Assembly (NCBI GenBank): GCA_023228425.1
Contig: JALOBE010000024.1
Location: 1 to 40,215, forward strand
Source: Syntrophales bacterium
Lineage (GTDB): Bacteria; Desulfobacterota; Syntrophia; Syntrophales; UBA2210
DNA: 40,215 bases
Direction: 5' to 3'
A program made the position numbers and the translations under genes. The first letter of the stretch is position 1, and each line of letters begins with the position of its first letter. The notes under the pieces are model-generated. The model was given only the letters and a program-made list of their open reading frames with translations. It was not told the origin of the DNA and did no database searches. This document shows, piece after piece, positions 29,375 to 38,900 of the stretch.

Positions 29375-30739
29375 ATGAACAGCATATTGATTGTCGATGA
29401 CGAGAAAAACATGCGCCTGGTTCTGTCGGCCATGCTCAAACGTGAAGGATACGATGTCCTCGCCGCGGCCGACGGAGTGGAAGCACAAAAAATCATAAAA
29501 AACAGCGATATTTCCGTTGTTGTTTCCGATCTCAAGATGCCCTGTCTCGACGGGTTCGGACTGCTTGACTGGATTGCCGATGAATATCCCGAGGTGCCGG
29601 TCATCATGATAACGGCTCACGGCACCATCGCCAACGCCGTCGAGGCCGTCAAGAGAGGCGCCTTTGACTATATTACCAAGCCTTTCGACCAGGAGGACCT
29701 CAAACGGGTCATCAGCAAGGCGGTCAGCACCAGAAACCTGACCGACCGGGAACTCGTGGTGTCCGCCGAGGAGGCGGGGCGCCATGAAATTATCGGGACC
29801 AGCGCTCCCATGCGCAGGATCTATGACATGGTGAAAACCGTGGCGGCGACGCCGACGACGGTGCTGATACAGGGAGAAACAGGGACGGGAAAAGAGTTGA
29901 TCGCCCGGGCCGTTCACCGGGGCAGCCCCCGGAAGGACAACCCCTTTATCAAAATCAACTGTGCCGCCATTCCCGAAAATCTTCTGGAAAGTGAACTGTT
30001 CGGGTATGAGAAGGGATCCTTTACCGGGGCCCATCACAGGAAGATCGGGCGATTCGAGCAGGCCCACGGCGGAACACTGTTCTTGGACGAAATCGGGGAG
30101 CTTCCCCGGGACATGCAGGCAAAACTACTCCGGGTCATTCAGGATCAGGAATTCGAGCGGGTGGGGGGGCTCCAAACGATAAAAGTCGACGCGAGAATCG
30201 TGGCGGCCACCAACCGTGACCTGCGAAAGGATGTGGCCGAAGGCCTCTTTCGTGAGGATCTCTATTACCGGATCAATATCGTTCCCATAGAGCTTCCTTC
30301 CCTGAGGGAACGCAGAGACGATATAGTTCCCCTGGTTTCCCATTTTCTGGATAAGTTCAATCGGAAACTCAACCGCGACATCGGGTCCGTCGATCAGGAC
30401 GTGATCGATTGTTTTATGAAGTACCACTGGCCCGGCAATATCCGGCAAATGGAAAATCTCCTCGAAAGGATGGTCCTGCTTGCCCGGGGAAACCGGATCC
30501 GGTCGGCGGATCTTCCGGACGAGATGTTTCTCCCGGAAAACGGCGGAGGGACCGATCTCCGGGGCGATCAGGGGATGTTCAAGGATATTATCCGGGAAAA
30601 GACCGAATCCATGGAACGGGAGATGATCGAAAATGTGCTGAATTCCTGCGGGGGGAACGTGACGAAGGCGTCACGACGTCTCGGGTTGAGCAGGAAGGCG
30701 CTTCAGTTGAAAATGATCAAGTACGACCTGAGGAAATAA
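29375..30739 (+). CDS. NtrC-family sigma-54-dependent response regulator
   Basis: 454 residues. Receiver domain with phospho-acceptor Asp52 (VVVSDLKMP), acidic pair DD and the conserved Lys in YITKPF; AAA+ domain with Walker A GETGTGKE (167-174), the sigma-54 contact loop GSFTGA (214-219, usual form GAFTGA), Walker B LFLDEIGEL and the arginine-finger region; and a C-terminal Fis-type helix-turn-helix (GGNVTKASRRLGLSRKALQLKMIKY). It would turn on sigma-54 promoters when phosphorylated. ATG 29375 (MNSILIVDDE) is at the domain start; in-frame upstream codons run back into the kinase gene. Its likely kinase is the frameshifted gene before it. The only good, correctly placed sigma-54 promoter I see in the window drives the FAS-like operon, a candidate target. 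Confidence 0.92.
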   Translation: MNSILIVDDEKNMRLVLSAMLKREGYDVLAAADGVEAQKIIKNSDISVVVSDLKMPCLDGFGLLDWIADEYPEVPVIMITAHGTIANAVEAVKRGAFDYITKPFDQEDLKRVISKAVSTRNLTDRELVVSAEEAGRHEIIGTSAPMRRIYDMVKTVAATPTTVLIQGETGTGKELIARAVHRGSPRKDNPFIKINCAAIPENLLESELFGYEKGSFTGAHHRKIGRFEQAHGGTLFLDEIGELPRDMQAKLLRVIQDQEFERVGGLQTIKVDARIVAATNRDLRKDVAEGLFREDLYYRINIVPIELPSLRERRDDIVPLVSHFLDKFNRKLNRDIGSVDQDVIDCFMKYHWPGNIRQMENLLERMVLLARGNRIRSADLPDEMFLPENGGGTDLRGDQGMFKDIIREKTESMEREMIENVLNSCGGNVTKASRRLGLSRKALQLKMIKYDLRK

Positions 30740-30773
30740 CATGGTCGCACGAGGAAAAGAAAGCGGTTGCGCC

Positions 30774-30806
30774 GGCCGTCCTATTCGGGTAGGAAGCAGG
30801 ACGGCC
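30774..30806. promoter_or_regulatory. Hairpin between the regulator and acyl-CoA synthetase genes
   Basis: GGCCGTCCT (30774-30782) and AGGACGGCC (30798-30806), a perfect 9-bp inverted repeat with a 15-base loop and no T tract after it. It could be a weak terminator for the regulator gene or an operator; a perfect TATAAT at 30828-30833 follows but lacks a matching -35. Confidence 0.4.
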
Positions 30807-30844
30807 ATGCAGGGGAAGGGCGTCGGATATAATCGGAGATACCA

Positions 30845-32365
30845 GTGGAAACAAAGAGCAGGCTCGACAGGCTTTTCAATCCTCAAACCATTGCTTTTAT
30901 CGGAGCTTCCGGAAACCCCGCGAAGTGGGGTTTCATCGTCCCCCTGAACATCCTCAAGGGGCAGTTCCGCGGCACGCTGTATCCCGTGAATCCGGGATGT
31001 GAATCCCTCCTGGGCATCCCATGCCTTCCCTCCGTTTCCGCCATTTCCGTTCCCGTTGACCTGGCCGTCATTACAACGCCGGCGAGAACGGTGCCCGACC
31101 TGGTGGACGAATGCGGCAGAAAAGGCGTTGCCAATGTGGTTGTCATCAGCTCCGATTTCAGCGAAACGGGGCCTGAAGGGGCGGCGCTGGAACGGGACGT
31201 GGTTGCCAGGGCCCGGAAATACGGTATGCGTATCGTGGGTCCCAACACCATGGGCCTCTACAGTTCATCGCCCCGCCTCAATGCCCTCATGCCCCCCGTG
31301 GCACCCCTGGATGGTCCCCTGTCAATGGTTTCCCAGAGCGGGAACGTCGGCGTCCAGATGCTCTACTGGGGGAACAGGAAGGGCCTGGGATTTGAAAAGT
31401 TCGTCAGCAGCGGAAATGAAGCCGATCTCACCTGCGAAGACTACCTCGACTATTTCGGTGGTGATAAGGCCACCAGGGTGGTGCTTGCCTATATGGAAGG
31501 GATCGACGGAGATTCCGGGCTTCTCGATGTGGCCCGCCGGGTCTCCCGCAGGAAACCCGTCCTCATTTTCAAGGGAGGACGGACGAGCACGGGCAATCGG
31601 GCGGCGTCGTCCCACAGCGGGGCCATGGCCGTTTCTTCCCGGGTTCTCCGAGCGGCTTTCCGCCAGGCCGGTGTCATAGGAATAGAGGACAGCCAGGGAC
31701 TTATAGACGCGGCGAAGGCCTTTTCAGCCTATCCCGTTCCCCGGGGGAACCGTGTCGGCATTCTCACCCGAGGTGGCGGCTGGGGCGTCATTACCGCCGA
31801 TGCCTGTGAAGAGAGGGGATTGGAGGTTCCTCCCCTTCCGGACCGTATCGTCAGGCGGTTAAACAGGATACTGCCTTCCTACTGGAGTCACGGCAATCCC
31901 GTGGACATGGCGGCGAACATGCTGCTCGAGCCTTTCATGGAATGTATTGAAGCGCTGGCAGAATGGGATGGCGTCGATTCCGTCATTGCCATGGGAGGTT
32001 CCATTCAGGGCATCTTTGATTTTGACGCCCACGTGGAGGGAACGAAGGAACTCAAGGAGACAATCACTCTGGCCCGGGAAGTGGCAAAGGAGTATACTTC
32101 CCAGCATGACGTGGTTCTTGATCATACGCGGGAAATGGTCGAGAAAACGGGGAAGCCTGTCATCGTTGTGACCCTGGGTGATTACGACGGCTTCCTGGAT
32201 GATCTGAAAAATCACCGCGTGGTGTCATACCCCACGCCGGAGCGGGCCGTGACGGCCCTGAAACACATGGTTGATTATCGGCGGTTTCTCGATTCGCCGA
32301 TTGAACCCCTTGAGTACGATGCAAAGGAGAGAAAGCACCGATGGAAATCCTTGAAGACGCACTGA
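30845..32365 (+). CDS. ADP-forming acyl-CoA synthetase, alpha subunit
   Basis: 506 residues. With the beta subunit this converts an acyl-CoA plus ADP and phosphate into the free acid, CoA and ATP, a substrate-level energy step in anaerobes. CoA-binding domain (FIGASGNPAKWGFIVPLNILK near the start), ligase-CoA domains (VSQSGNVGVQMLYW, SSGNEADLTCEDYLDYF), and the phospho-histidine His257 in AASSHSGAMA. The C-terminal ~90 residues carry GDYDGFLDDL and a last helix. It starts at GTG 30845 with GGAG upstream. Its end overlaps the beta-subunit start by 25 bases. Acetyl-CoA, propionyl-CoA or aryl-CoA could be the substrate; sequence alone does not say. Confidence 0.88.
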   Translation: METKSRLDRLFNPQTIAFIGASGNPAKWGFIVPLNILKGQFRGTLYPVNPGCESLLGIPCLPSVSAISVPVDLAVITTPARTVPDLVDECGRKGVANVVVISSDFSETGPEGAALERDVVARARKYGMRIVGPNTMGLYSSSPRLNALMPPVAPLDGPLSMVSQSGNVGVQMLYWGNRKGLGFEKFVSSGNEADLTCEDYLDYFGGDKATRVVLAYMEGIDGDSGLLDVARRVSRRKPVLIFKGGRTSTGNRAASSHSGAMAVSSRVLRAAFRQAGVIGIEDSQGLIDAAKAFSAYPVPRGNRVGILTRGGGWGVITADACEERGLEVPPLPDRIVRRLNRILPSYWSHGNPVDMAANMLLEPFMECIEALAEWDGVDSVIAMGGSIQGIFDFDAHVEGTKELKETITLAREVAKEYTSQHDVVLDHTREMVEKTGKPVIVVTLGDYDGFLDDLKNHRVVSYPTPERAVTALKHMVDYRRFLDSPIEPLEYDAKERKHRWKSLKTH

Positions 32366-33009
32366 AACGAGGCGAGAAAACGCTGTCGGAACATGATTCG
32401 AAGCTTTTTCTGGCGCGGCACGGTATTCCGGTTACAAAGGAGCGCGTTGCCGCCACAGCGGATGAAGCGGCGAAGATAGCCGGGGAGATCGGCTACCCCG
32501 TGGTCCTCAAGGCCTCAGGCTCCGAATTCGCGCACAAGACGGAACTGAATCTCATAGCCCTCGACCTGAGAACCGAAAAAGAAGTCCTGGACGCCTTCAG
32601 CCGCCTTACGGGAAATCCGGAAGTCGCCGTCAGGGAAGTGCTGGTGCAGCAGATGGTGAAGGGTGATCGTGAGTTGGTCGTGGGGCTTACCCGGGACCCG
32701 CAGTTCGGCCCCTGTGTCATGTTCGGCCTGGGAGGCATCTTCACGGAAATCCTTGAGGACGTTACCTTCCGGGTTGCCCCTCTTTCCCGGTGGGACGCTC
32801 ATGACATGATGGGTGACATCAGGGCGAAGAAGATATTGGAGGCTTTTCGCGGGAAGCCTGCCGTGGATCGGGAAAAGCTGGCCGACATCCTTGTGGCTGT
32901 GGGAACGATCGGGCTCGAGTACGATGCCGTGAAGGAAATCGACATCAATCCCCTCAAAATCCTGGGCGGGCAGCCCGTGGCCGTCGATGCCTTGGTGGTA
33001 CTCGGCTGA
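32341..33009 (+). CDS. ADP-forming acyl-CoA synthetase, beta subunit (ATP-grasp)
   Basis: 222 residues, the ATP-grasp half of the enzyme. It receives the phosphate from the His of the alpha subunit and makes ATP. Seen: HGIPVTKERVAATADEA (start of the domain), GYPVVLKASGSEFAHKTE (nucleotide-binding Lys), VLVQQMVKGDRELVVGLTRDPQFGPCVMFGLGGIF, and the metal-binding VKEIDINPLKI. Separate alpha and beta genes, rather than the fused AcdAB form, are seen in archaea and several anaerobic bacteria. Start and alpha end overlap by 25 bases. Convergent with the YheT gene, 14 bases apart, with no clear terminator between. Confidence 0.9.
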   Translation: MEILEDALKRGEKTLSEHDSKLFLARHGIPVTKERVAATADEAAKIAGEIGYPVVLKASGSEFAHKTELNLIALDLRTEKEVLDAFSRLTGNPEVAVREVLVQQMVKGDRELVVGLTRDPQFGPCVMFGLGGIFTEILEDVTFRVAPLSRWDAHDMMGDIRAKKILEAFRGKPAVDREKLADILVAVGTIGLEYDAVKEIDINPLKILGGQPVAVDALVVLG

Positions 33010-33023
33010 GAGAGTCCCGCCGG

Positions 33024-34004
33024 TCAGGAGTCCACGATCCTGTTGATGATGCCCTCTTCGTACCAGCTCACCAGGGGGAATGGGTCGAGAAATCCGCAAT
33101 GACCGCCCCAGCGCTGGATTGAAATCCGCAGGTATGGATTCCCCTCGAGTGATGAAAAATCCTCCACGGGTATTACCGGGTCGTCCCGGGATGTCACGAC
33201 GGTAACGGGTACGGCCAGGTCTTCCAGGCCGTCCCCCCGGAGCGTGTAGCGGCTGAAGTAATCGCGGTGCCCGTCGAAATCGGAATACCGGGCTATGATG
33301 TGGTTCGTCAAGTCCAGTGTGTTGTCGATTCCCAGCAAGTCATCGAAGCGGTACAACCCGGGGAAGCATTGCTGTTTCCGGCGCAGTGACCGCTTCCACT
33401 TTTTGAGAAAATAGTAACGGTAGAGGGGCAGACGGTCCATGGCCAGGGTCGAACTGTAGGGGTCTATTACCGGAGATATGCAGATCACGTGACGAAGATT
33501 GCCGAAAGGTGCACCATTCCTTCGCAGGGCGATTCTCATGCCGAAGTTTCCTCCCAGCGAAAAACCGACCACGAAGAAGGGCAGATACGGCGCGAGACCG
33601 GCGGCGTTTTGCACGGCCGTTGCCGTTTCTTCGATCAGTGCCCCGTGGAAAAACCCTTCGTTCAGATGATGGCTGGGACCGTGGTCCCGCAGATTCAGGC
33701 GAATGACATCGCATCCTCGGCGGTACAGGGAGCGCCCGGTGGAAAGAACGTAGGTGGAATCAGAGCTGCCTTCCCAGCCGTGAATGATCAGCACGAGGGC
33801 CTTCGGTTTCTTGTCCGCCTGGGCCGAATAATAGCCGAGAAGCCGCACTCCATTGCCGCCGTCAAGAATAATCTCCCGGGCGCGGGCGGCCATTTCGTTT
33901 TTTCCCGGTGCCCTGAACCGAAGGCTTGCAAAGATGCTCTGAAGATGGGGGTTGCGTGACCACAGCGGGGGGCTGAAGGGTGGGAAGAATGCGTTATCGT
34001 TCAT
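33024..34004 (-). CDS. YheT-family alpha/beta hydrolase
   Basis: 326 residues. Alpha/beta-hydrolase fold, YheT/ABHD1-3 branch, esterases of uncertain substrate (lipid-type in eukaryotic relatives). Marks: FSPPLWSRNPHLQSIF N-terminal motif of the branch, IIHGWEGSSDSTYV with the oxyanion region, the nucleophile Ser149 in VVGFSLGGNFG, Asp in SRDDPVIP, and His in RWGGHCGF. The triad is complete and length is normal. No signal peptide. It stands alone on the minus strand between the plus-strand synthetase genes and TolC. Confidence 0.88.
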   Translation of the reverse strand: MNDNAFFPPFSPPLWSRNPHLQSIFASLRFRAPGKNEMAARAREIILDGGNGVRLLGYYSAQADKKPKALVLIIHGWEGSSDSTYVLSTGRSLYRRGCDVIRLNLRDHGPSHHLNEGFFHGALIEETATAVQNAAGLAPYLPFFVVGFSLGGNFGMRIALRRNGAPFGNLRHVICISPVIDPYSSTLAMDRLPLYRYYFLKKWKRSLRRKQQCFPGLYRFDDLLGIDNTLDLTNHIIARYSDFDGHRDYFSRYTLRGDGLEDLAVPVTVVTSRDDPVIPVEDFSSLEGNPYLRISIQRWGGHCGFLDPFPLVSWYEEGIINRIVDS

Positions 34005-34457
34005 TTTCGAGAAACCTTGTCGTACAGGATCATCCTTTGTCGGCTCGGCAAGATCACACCCTACACTAAAGAATGAATTTTTTCAACACCGCCGGGCATT
34101 ACCTCCTGTAATTTTGTTTTGACATATCCGAATGGTTCGTCTACTCTTCTACAGTAAATCTATCGATGCAAAGCCTCTCTCTGCATTATCGGCATGACGG
34201 CATCCACACCTTCTGCGTCATGTCTATCGCCACGGAGCTGTTCTGTGGTAACAAGTAGTTGCATTGCCTCCGCCCCGTTCCGGAAGTGCGGACGAGCCGG
34301 AAATCGAGAAGAGCAACAGAAACAGAGGCACACCGTGGCTAGCGCCGGCCTTGAAGCGACCGCTCCCGTTCAATCAGCATTCTCACCACGTACAGGAGAG
34401 ATACGAAGAACACACTCGTCTCCCCTGCCGGACAGGTCCCTTTCGGGAGGGAACCCC
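34005..34457. other. Long gene-free region upstream of the TolC-family gene
   Basis: 453 bases between the YheT start and the TolC-family start. It holds a promoter (34119-34147), a small CATGACG/CGTCATG inverted repeat (34193-34199 and 34216-34222), and a frame that stays open into tolC but has no ribosome binding site near its first ATG. The predicted leader of the TolC gene would be about 300 bases. No known riboswitch pattern was recognised. The AT content is higher from 34070 to 34150 than in neighbouring genes. Confidence 0.5.
34119..34147 (+). promoter_or_regulatory. Likely sigma-70 promoter of the TolC-adhesin unit
   Basis: A perfect TTGACA (34119-34124), 17-base spacer, and TACTCT (34142-34147), which keeps the TA and final T of the -10. 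It lies in an AT-rich stretch. It would yield a roughly 300-base leader before the ATG at 34458. Confidence 0.5.
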
Positions 34458-35867
34458 ATGCAACACATTGCCGTCCTTATCAAATCGTTTGCGACGCGGG
34501 CGTCCGCCGCCCTGATCATGACAGCGAAAATGCTCGCCGTCCTGGTGTTCTGCCTTGTCCCCTCACCGTGCTGTCTCCATGCGGCCGACCACACCCTGGA
34601 CCTCACGAGAGCCCTCGCGCTTGCCCTGGAGCACGATCCACGTTTAGCCGGTATGCGCCATGAGGGAGATGCCACGAAAGAGGTCCTGCGGCAGGCATGG
34701 GGAGCCGTTCTTCCGGTCCTTGCCGCCGAGGGTGTCCACACGGAGACGACACAGAACATTATAAGCACCGACAACCAGGTCTTCGGCTCCGGCAAATCCG
34801 ATTTTCCCACCACGGAATACACCCTGACACTTACCCAGCCAGTATTCAATTTCGCCTCCTTCAAGAACATACAACGGGCCCGCGAGATCGTCAGGTCATC
34901 CGAGCTGGAACTGGAGGCGGCCCGCCAGGACCTGGCCGTCCGTGTCGCCATGGCGTATTTCAGGGTTCTTGCCGCCGGGGACAGGCTGGAGGCAACGGAA
35001 GCGGAAGAGACCGCCGTAAGCAGCCACCACGAACTCATCAGTGAACGGTTCAACCGGGGCCTGTCGACGCGAACCGAATTCTACGATGCCAAGGCCCGCC
35101 TTGCCGAGGTTCAGGCAACCCGGCTCATCGCTGAAAGCGATCTGGATGACGCGCACCAGGCGCTGAAGGAAATCATCGGCCGACCCGCCGGCAATCTTGT
35201 CCCGCTGCGGGATGAGTTGCCATTGGTTCCGGCCGACCCCGCCGACGCCGAGTCCTGGATCGATGCCGCGATACAGCAGAACCCGTCCCTGGAGGCCCTG
35301 CGACGAACCGTAGAGGCAGCGCGCAAGGAGATTCAGCGCCAGCGTGCCGGTCATTACCCCCATGTCAATCTGGAAGCAAACTACAACTGGCGCGACACAA
35401 AGGGGACCCTTTTCGGCGGAGGCAGCGAGGTTGAAACGACCAACTTCCTGGTGCGTATGAACGTTCCCCTCTACCAGGGCGGCATTGTCAGTTCCCGGAC
35501 CCGCGAGGCGACACACCTTATGAAGGCATCACTCCAGGACGAAGAGCGGCTTACCCGTTCCCTTCAGCGGGAAGTCAGGGCGGCCTTCTTCGGCGTGGGT
35601 AACTCCATCCAGCGGGTACAGGCCCTTGCCGAAGCCGTGGAAGCGCAACGTTTGGCATTGGAGGGCAAGAAGGAAGGACATCGGTCGGGCCTGTACACGA
35701 TCTTGGCCGTTCTGGACGGAGAGAGAGATTATTCTCTGGCACGGCAGAACTATGCCATGGCCAGGTACGACTACATTATCAACAGCCTGATTCTCAAGCA
35801 GACCGTGGGAACCCTTGGTGGAGACGATATAGCCGCCGTCAACGGCTGGCTCAAGGATTCCCTGTAA
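34458..35867 (+). CDS. TolC-family outer membrane efflux/secretion protein
   Basis: 469 residues. TolC trimers form the outer-membrane channel of type I secretion and efflux systems. A signal peptide (hydrophobic core about 25-36, cleavage near CLHA-AD at 43-44) is followed by two repeated outer-membrane efflux halves with long amphipathic helices: EYTLTLTQPVFNFASFKNIQRA and FLVRMNVPLYQGGIVSSRTREA are the two strand-helix repeats, with coiled-coil helices (LEATEAEETAVSSHHELI, ALAEAVEAQRLALEGKKEG) and the GLSTRTEFYDAKARL bend. ATG 34458 has GGGAGG 7 bases upstream; upstream in-frame codons are not used. It lies 53 bases before the giant surface protein and probably exports it. Confidence 0.9.
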   Translation: MQHIAVLIKSFATRASAALIMTAKMLAVLVFCLVPSPCCLHAADHTLDLTRALALALEHDPRLAGMRHEGDATKEVLRQAWGAVLPVLAAEGVHTETTQNIISTDNQVFGSGKSDFPTTEYTLTLTQPVFNFASFKNIQRAREIVRSSELELEAARQDLAVRVAMAYFRVLAAGDRLEATEAEETAVSSHHELISERFNRGLSTRTEFYDAKARLAEVQATRLIAESDLDDAHQALKEIIGRPAGNLVPLRDELPLVPADPADAESWIDAAIQQNPSLEALRRTVEAARKEIQRQRAGHYPHVNLEANYNWRDTKGTLFGGGSEVETTNFLVRMNVPLYQGGIVSSRTREATHLMKASLQDEERLTRSLQREVRAAFFGVGNSIQRVQALAEAVEAQRLALEGKKEGHRSGLYTILAVLDGERDYSLARQNYAMARYDYIINSLILKQTVGTLGGDDIAAVNGWLKDSL

Positions 35868-35920
35868 TCGAAACGTTGAACAGGACGATGAAATCACAGT
35901 GCGCGTGAGGCACAAAGATA

Positions 35921-38900
35921 ATGCTGAAAAAAGGTACGCGAGGCCAGGGTAAGGAACGGAAGAAACCTGGGGGAGACAGGCGCAGGGAACGGCCTTTCCA
36001 GTTCGAAGCGCTGGAGCCCCGGTTATACCTTTCCGCCGAACTGGGGATTCTCCCGGACAACGGGGACGGTTTCGGGGACATTCTTGCCCCCGTCGTTGAG
36101 AATGTGGACCGGTTCAACGACGTAACCACCACCCCCGCGGGCGACGGTCTTGAAGACGCAACGGCAGGCACCGCCGACAGCACGGAACCGGACGATACGA
36201 CCGCTGAAGAGGCCGAAAACGCCGAAGCTGAACCCGGCACGGAAGCCACTGAAGCTCCCGCCGACACCAGGCAAACCATGGAGCTTGAAGAGGATGCCGG
36301 GACGGAGGATTCCGTTGAAGCTCCCGCTGTCAGTGTGGAAACCACGGAGCTTGAAGAGGATGTCGGGGCACAGAGTTCCGTCGACCTTTCGGGAGCCGAA
36401 GAATCCGGACCGGACGTCGCTCCTGCCGGTGAAGGTGCCGTCGAAGAACCCCTCCTCCGGGGCGCCGACGCCGCCCTGGTCATGAACAGCAGCCTGAACC
36501 AGGTCGTCATCATCGATTCCTCCGTGAAGGATCAGGAGATACTCATCACGTCTCTGGCCGATTCACGTGAGAACGTCAACGTTATCTATTGTTCCGCCCA
36601 GGATGCTTTTCCCGCCTCCTCATCGTCACCTGCCGAAACGGCTGCCGGCACGGTTTCCCTGTTCGATGATTCCTTGTCTGTCGCCTCTTCCGAGGCTGTC
36701 CCTTCCGCCCCCCTATCCGCCGGGCCGGTCTTCGATGTCTATATTCTTGAGGGCGGCCGCGACGGCATCGAACAGGTCACGGCGATTTTGGGCATGTACG
36801 ACAACCTCGACGCCGTGCACATTCTTTCCCACGGCGCCATGGGCATGATTCGCCTGGGTTCAACGGTCACCACCGGCGACAAACTCAAGAAACGCACTGC
36901 CGACGTGGCCGCCTGGGGGCAGGCCCTGACTCCCGGAGGCGACATCCTGCTCTACGGGTGCGATGTCGGCGCCGGTGACGCCGGTGCGGCCTTTGTGGAA
37001 AAACTTGCCTCCCTCACCGGGGCCGACGTGGCGGCCTCCGACAACGCCACCGGTGCCGAGGCATACGCCGGCGACTGGCTGCTGGAAGTCAGCACAGGTA
37101 CCGTGGAGACGATGCCACTGGTGTTTGGCGAGTATCAGCGCCTGCTCTTCAGCCTCTCCGGAACCGCCGACGATGATATCCTATACCTGGACAATTATGG
37201 GGATGGGGACATCGATGATGGCTGGATGCGCTACAGCTTTGACGGGGAGAATTGGAGCCCCTTTACCTTTACCGACGACATTCTTGAAATAGATCTGCTC
37301 ACCGGAGATGATCGGGTTGAAATCCTGGGTTTTGACACAAGCATAACCGGGGGTATCACACTGATCGGGGCTGACGAGGTGACGATTTCGGTATCGGAAG
37401 GTGTACTCCTTTGCGGGATTAATTTAACCGTCGAGGCCACAGGAATTACTATTGCGACGGGCACCACCGTCAACACCGGTACAGGCTCCATCACCTTTGC
37501 GGCTTCAGATTCACAGAATGCCTTTGACGCATCCTCCGAAGCGTCGATAACCATCGACGGGGTGACCCTGATCGGCGGTGACATTACCATCACCGCCGCA
37601 TCGACGGTCAGCGGTTCATCATCATCACCGTTGGCGGTTGTCGATGTGGATTCCCAGGCGCTCGTTTCCATTGTCGATACCCGGATTGAGAGCAGCGGCA
37701 GCTTGACGATATCGGCAGCCTCGATTCTTACGGCAACCGCCGAGGCCGAGGATCCTGGATTTGACAGCGTAGGCGCCGACGCAGCGGTGGCGATGGCCTT
37801 CGCTGCCGGCACGGCCAGTGCCTTTCTTTCCGGAACGAGTTCGGTAGAAACGTCAGGATCATTCAGCATATCAGCTACGAACACCATAACCGTGACGGCC
37901 GCCGGAGACGCGTCGTCCGCCTCCGCCGGAGGCGCTTTGGGCCTTGCCGTCGTGAGCGGTATTACGGAAGCCTATATCGACAGCACCGGGACGATTTCCG
38001 TCGGTGATCTGGGCATCTCGGCCACGAGTACCGTCACCGTAACAACAACGGCCAAGGCTTCTCCCGGCGGCGCCTCCGATTCCGGAGCAAAGACGGAATC
38101 CCAGGAAAAGCTTGATGAATACAACGCGGAAACGTCCGACGGGAGCGTCGGTGTAGCGGCGGCGGTTGCCATTACCGATCTCGACAGGCAGACACGGGCA
38201 TTCATCAATACTCCGGCCTCTATTACCTCTGCCGATCGTGTCAGCATATCCGCCTCTTCTTCCGGCGGGGTGATCACGACGGCCGACGGCAGCACCGCAA
38301 CGGGCGGCGTCGGCGTGGGAGCTGCGGTGGCGATTACCGTTGTCGACGCGGATAACCGGGCTTACATCGACGGCAACAACCTGACGGCTCAATCGATCAG
38401 CATCCAGGCATTGATGCCTGAGGCAAGTTCCTTCGTCACGGAGGCGACCTCCGGGGCGGGAGCAACCAATGTGGGAGTGGCGGGATCCCTGGCGATGAAC
38501 ATCATCGACAGCCTCTCCACGGCAAGTATCACGTCCGGTTCTCAGGCGACCATTACCGGCAACGGCGATGTCACCCTCACTGCGGAAAACACGACCGTAT
38601 CGAAGGCGATTGCCCAGCCTGCCAATGAAGGAGCTGTGGCCGGCAGCGTCGGTGTTGGCGCCTCGGTGGCCCTGAACATAGCGAACACGCGCACGGTGGC
38701 CGAGTTTGAAGATGACGCTGTACTGACTGGAGCCCATGACCTGTCGTTGAGCGCGACCTCGGACAACACCGTGATAACCACGGCGAAGGCCGGGGGCAAG
38801 GCCACGGGCGGGAGCGGTGTCGGCGTCGGCGGTGCTGTTGCCACCAGCGTGGTGAACAATGACACAAAAGCCGTTATAGGCAGTGGCATCGACCTGATCC

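Noticed and set aside
34193..34222. A CATGACG/CGTCATG inverted repeat and possible riboswitch in the tolC leader.
   Set aside because: The arms are only 7 bp and I could not match a known riboswitch core, including cyclic-di-GMP types.
34194..34457. An 88-codon N-terminal extension of the TolC-family protein.
   Set aside because: A signal peptide must be at the N-terminus, and the ATG at 34458 with GGGAGG upstream provides it.
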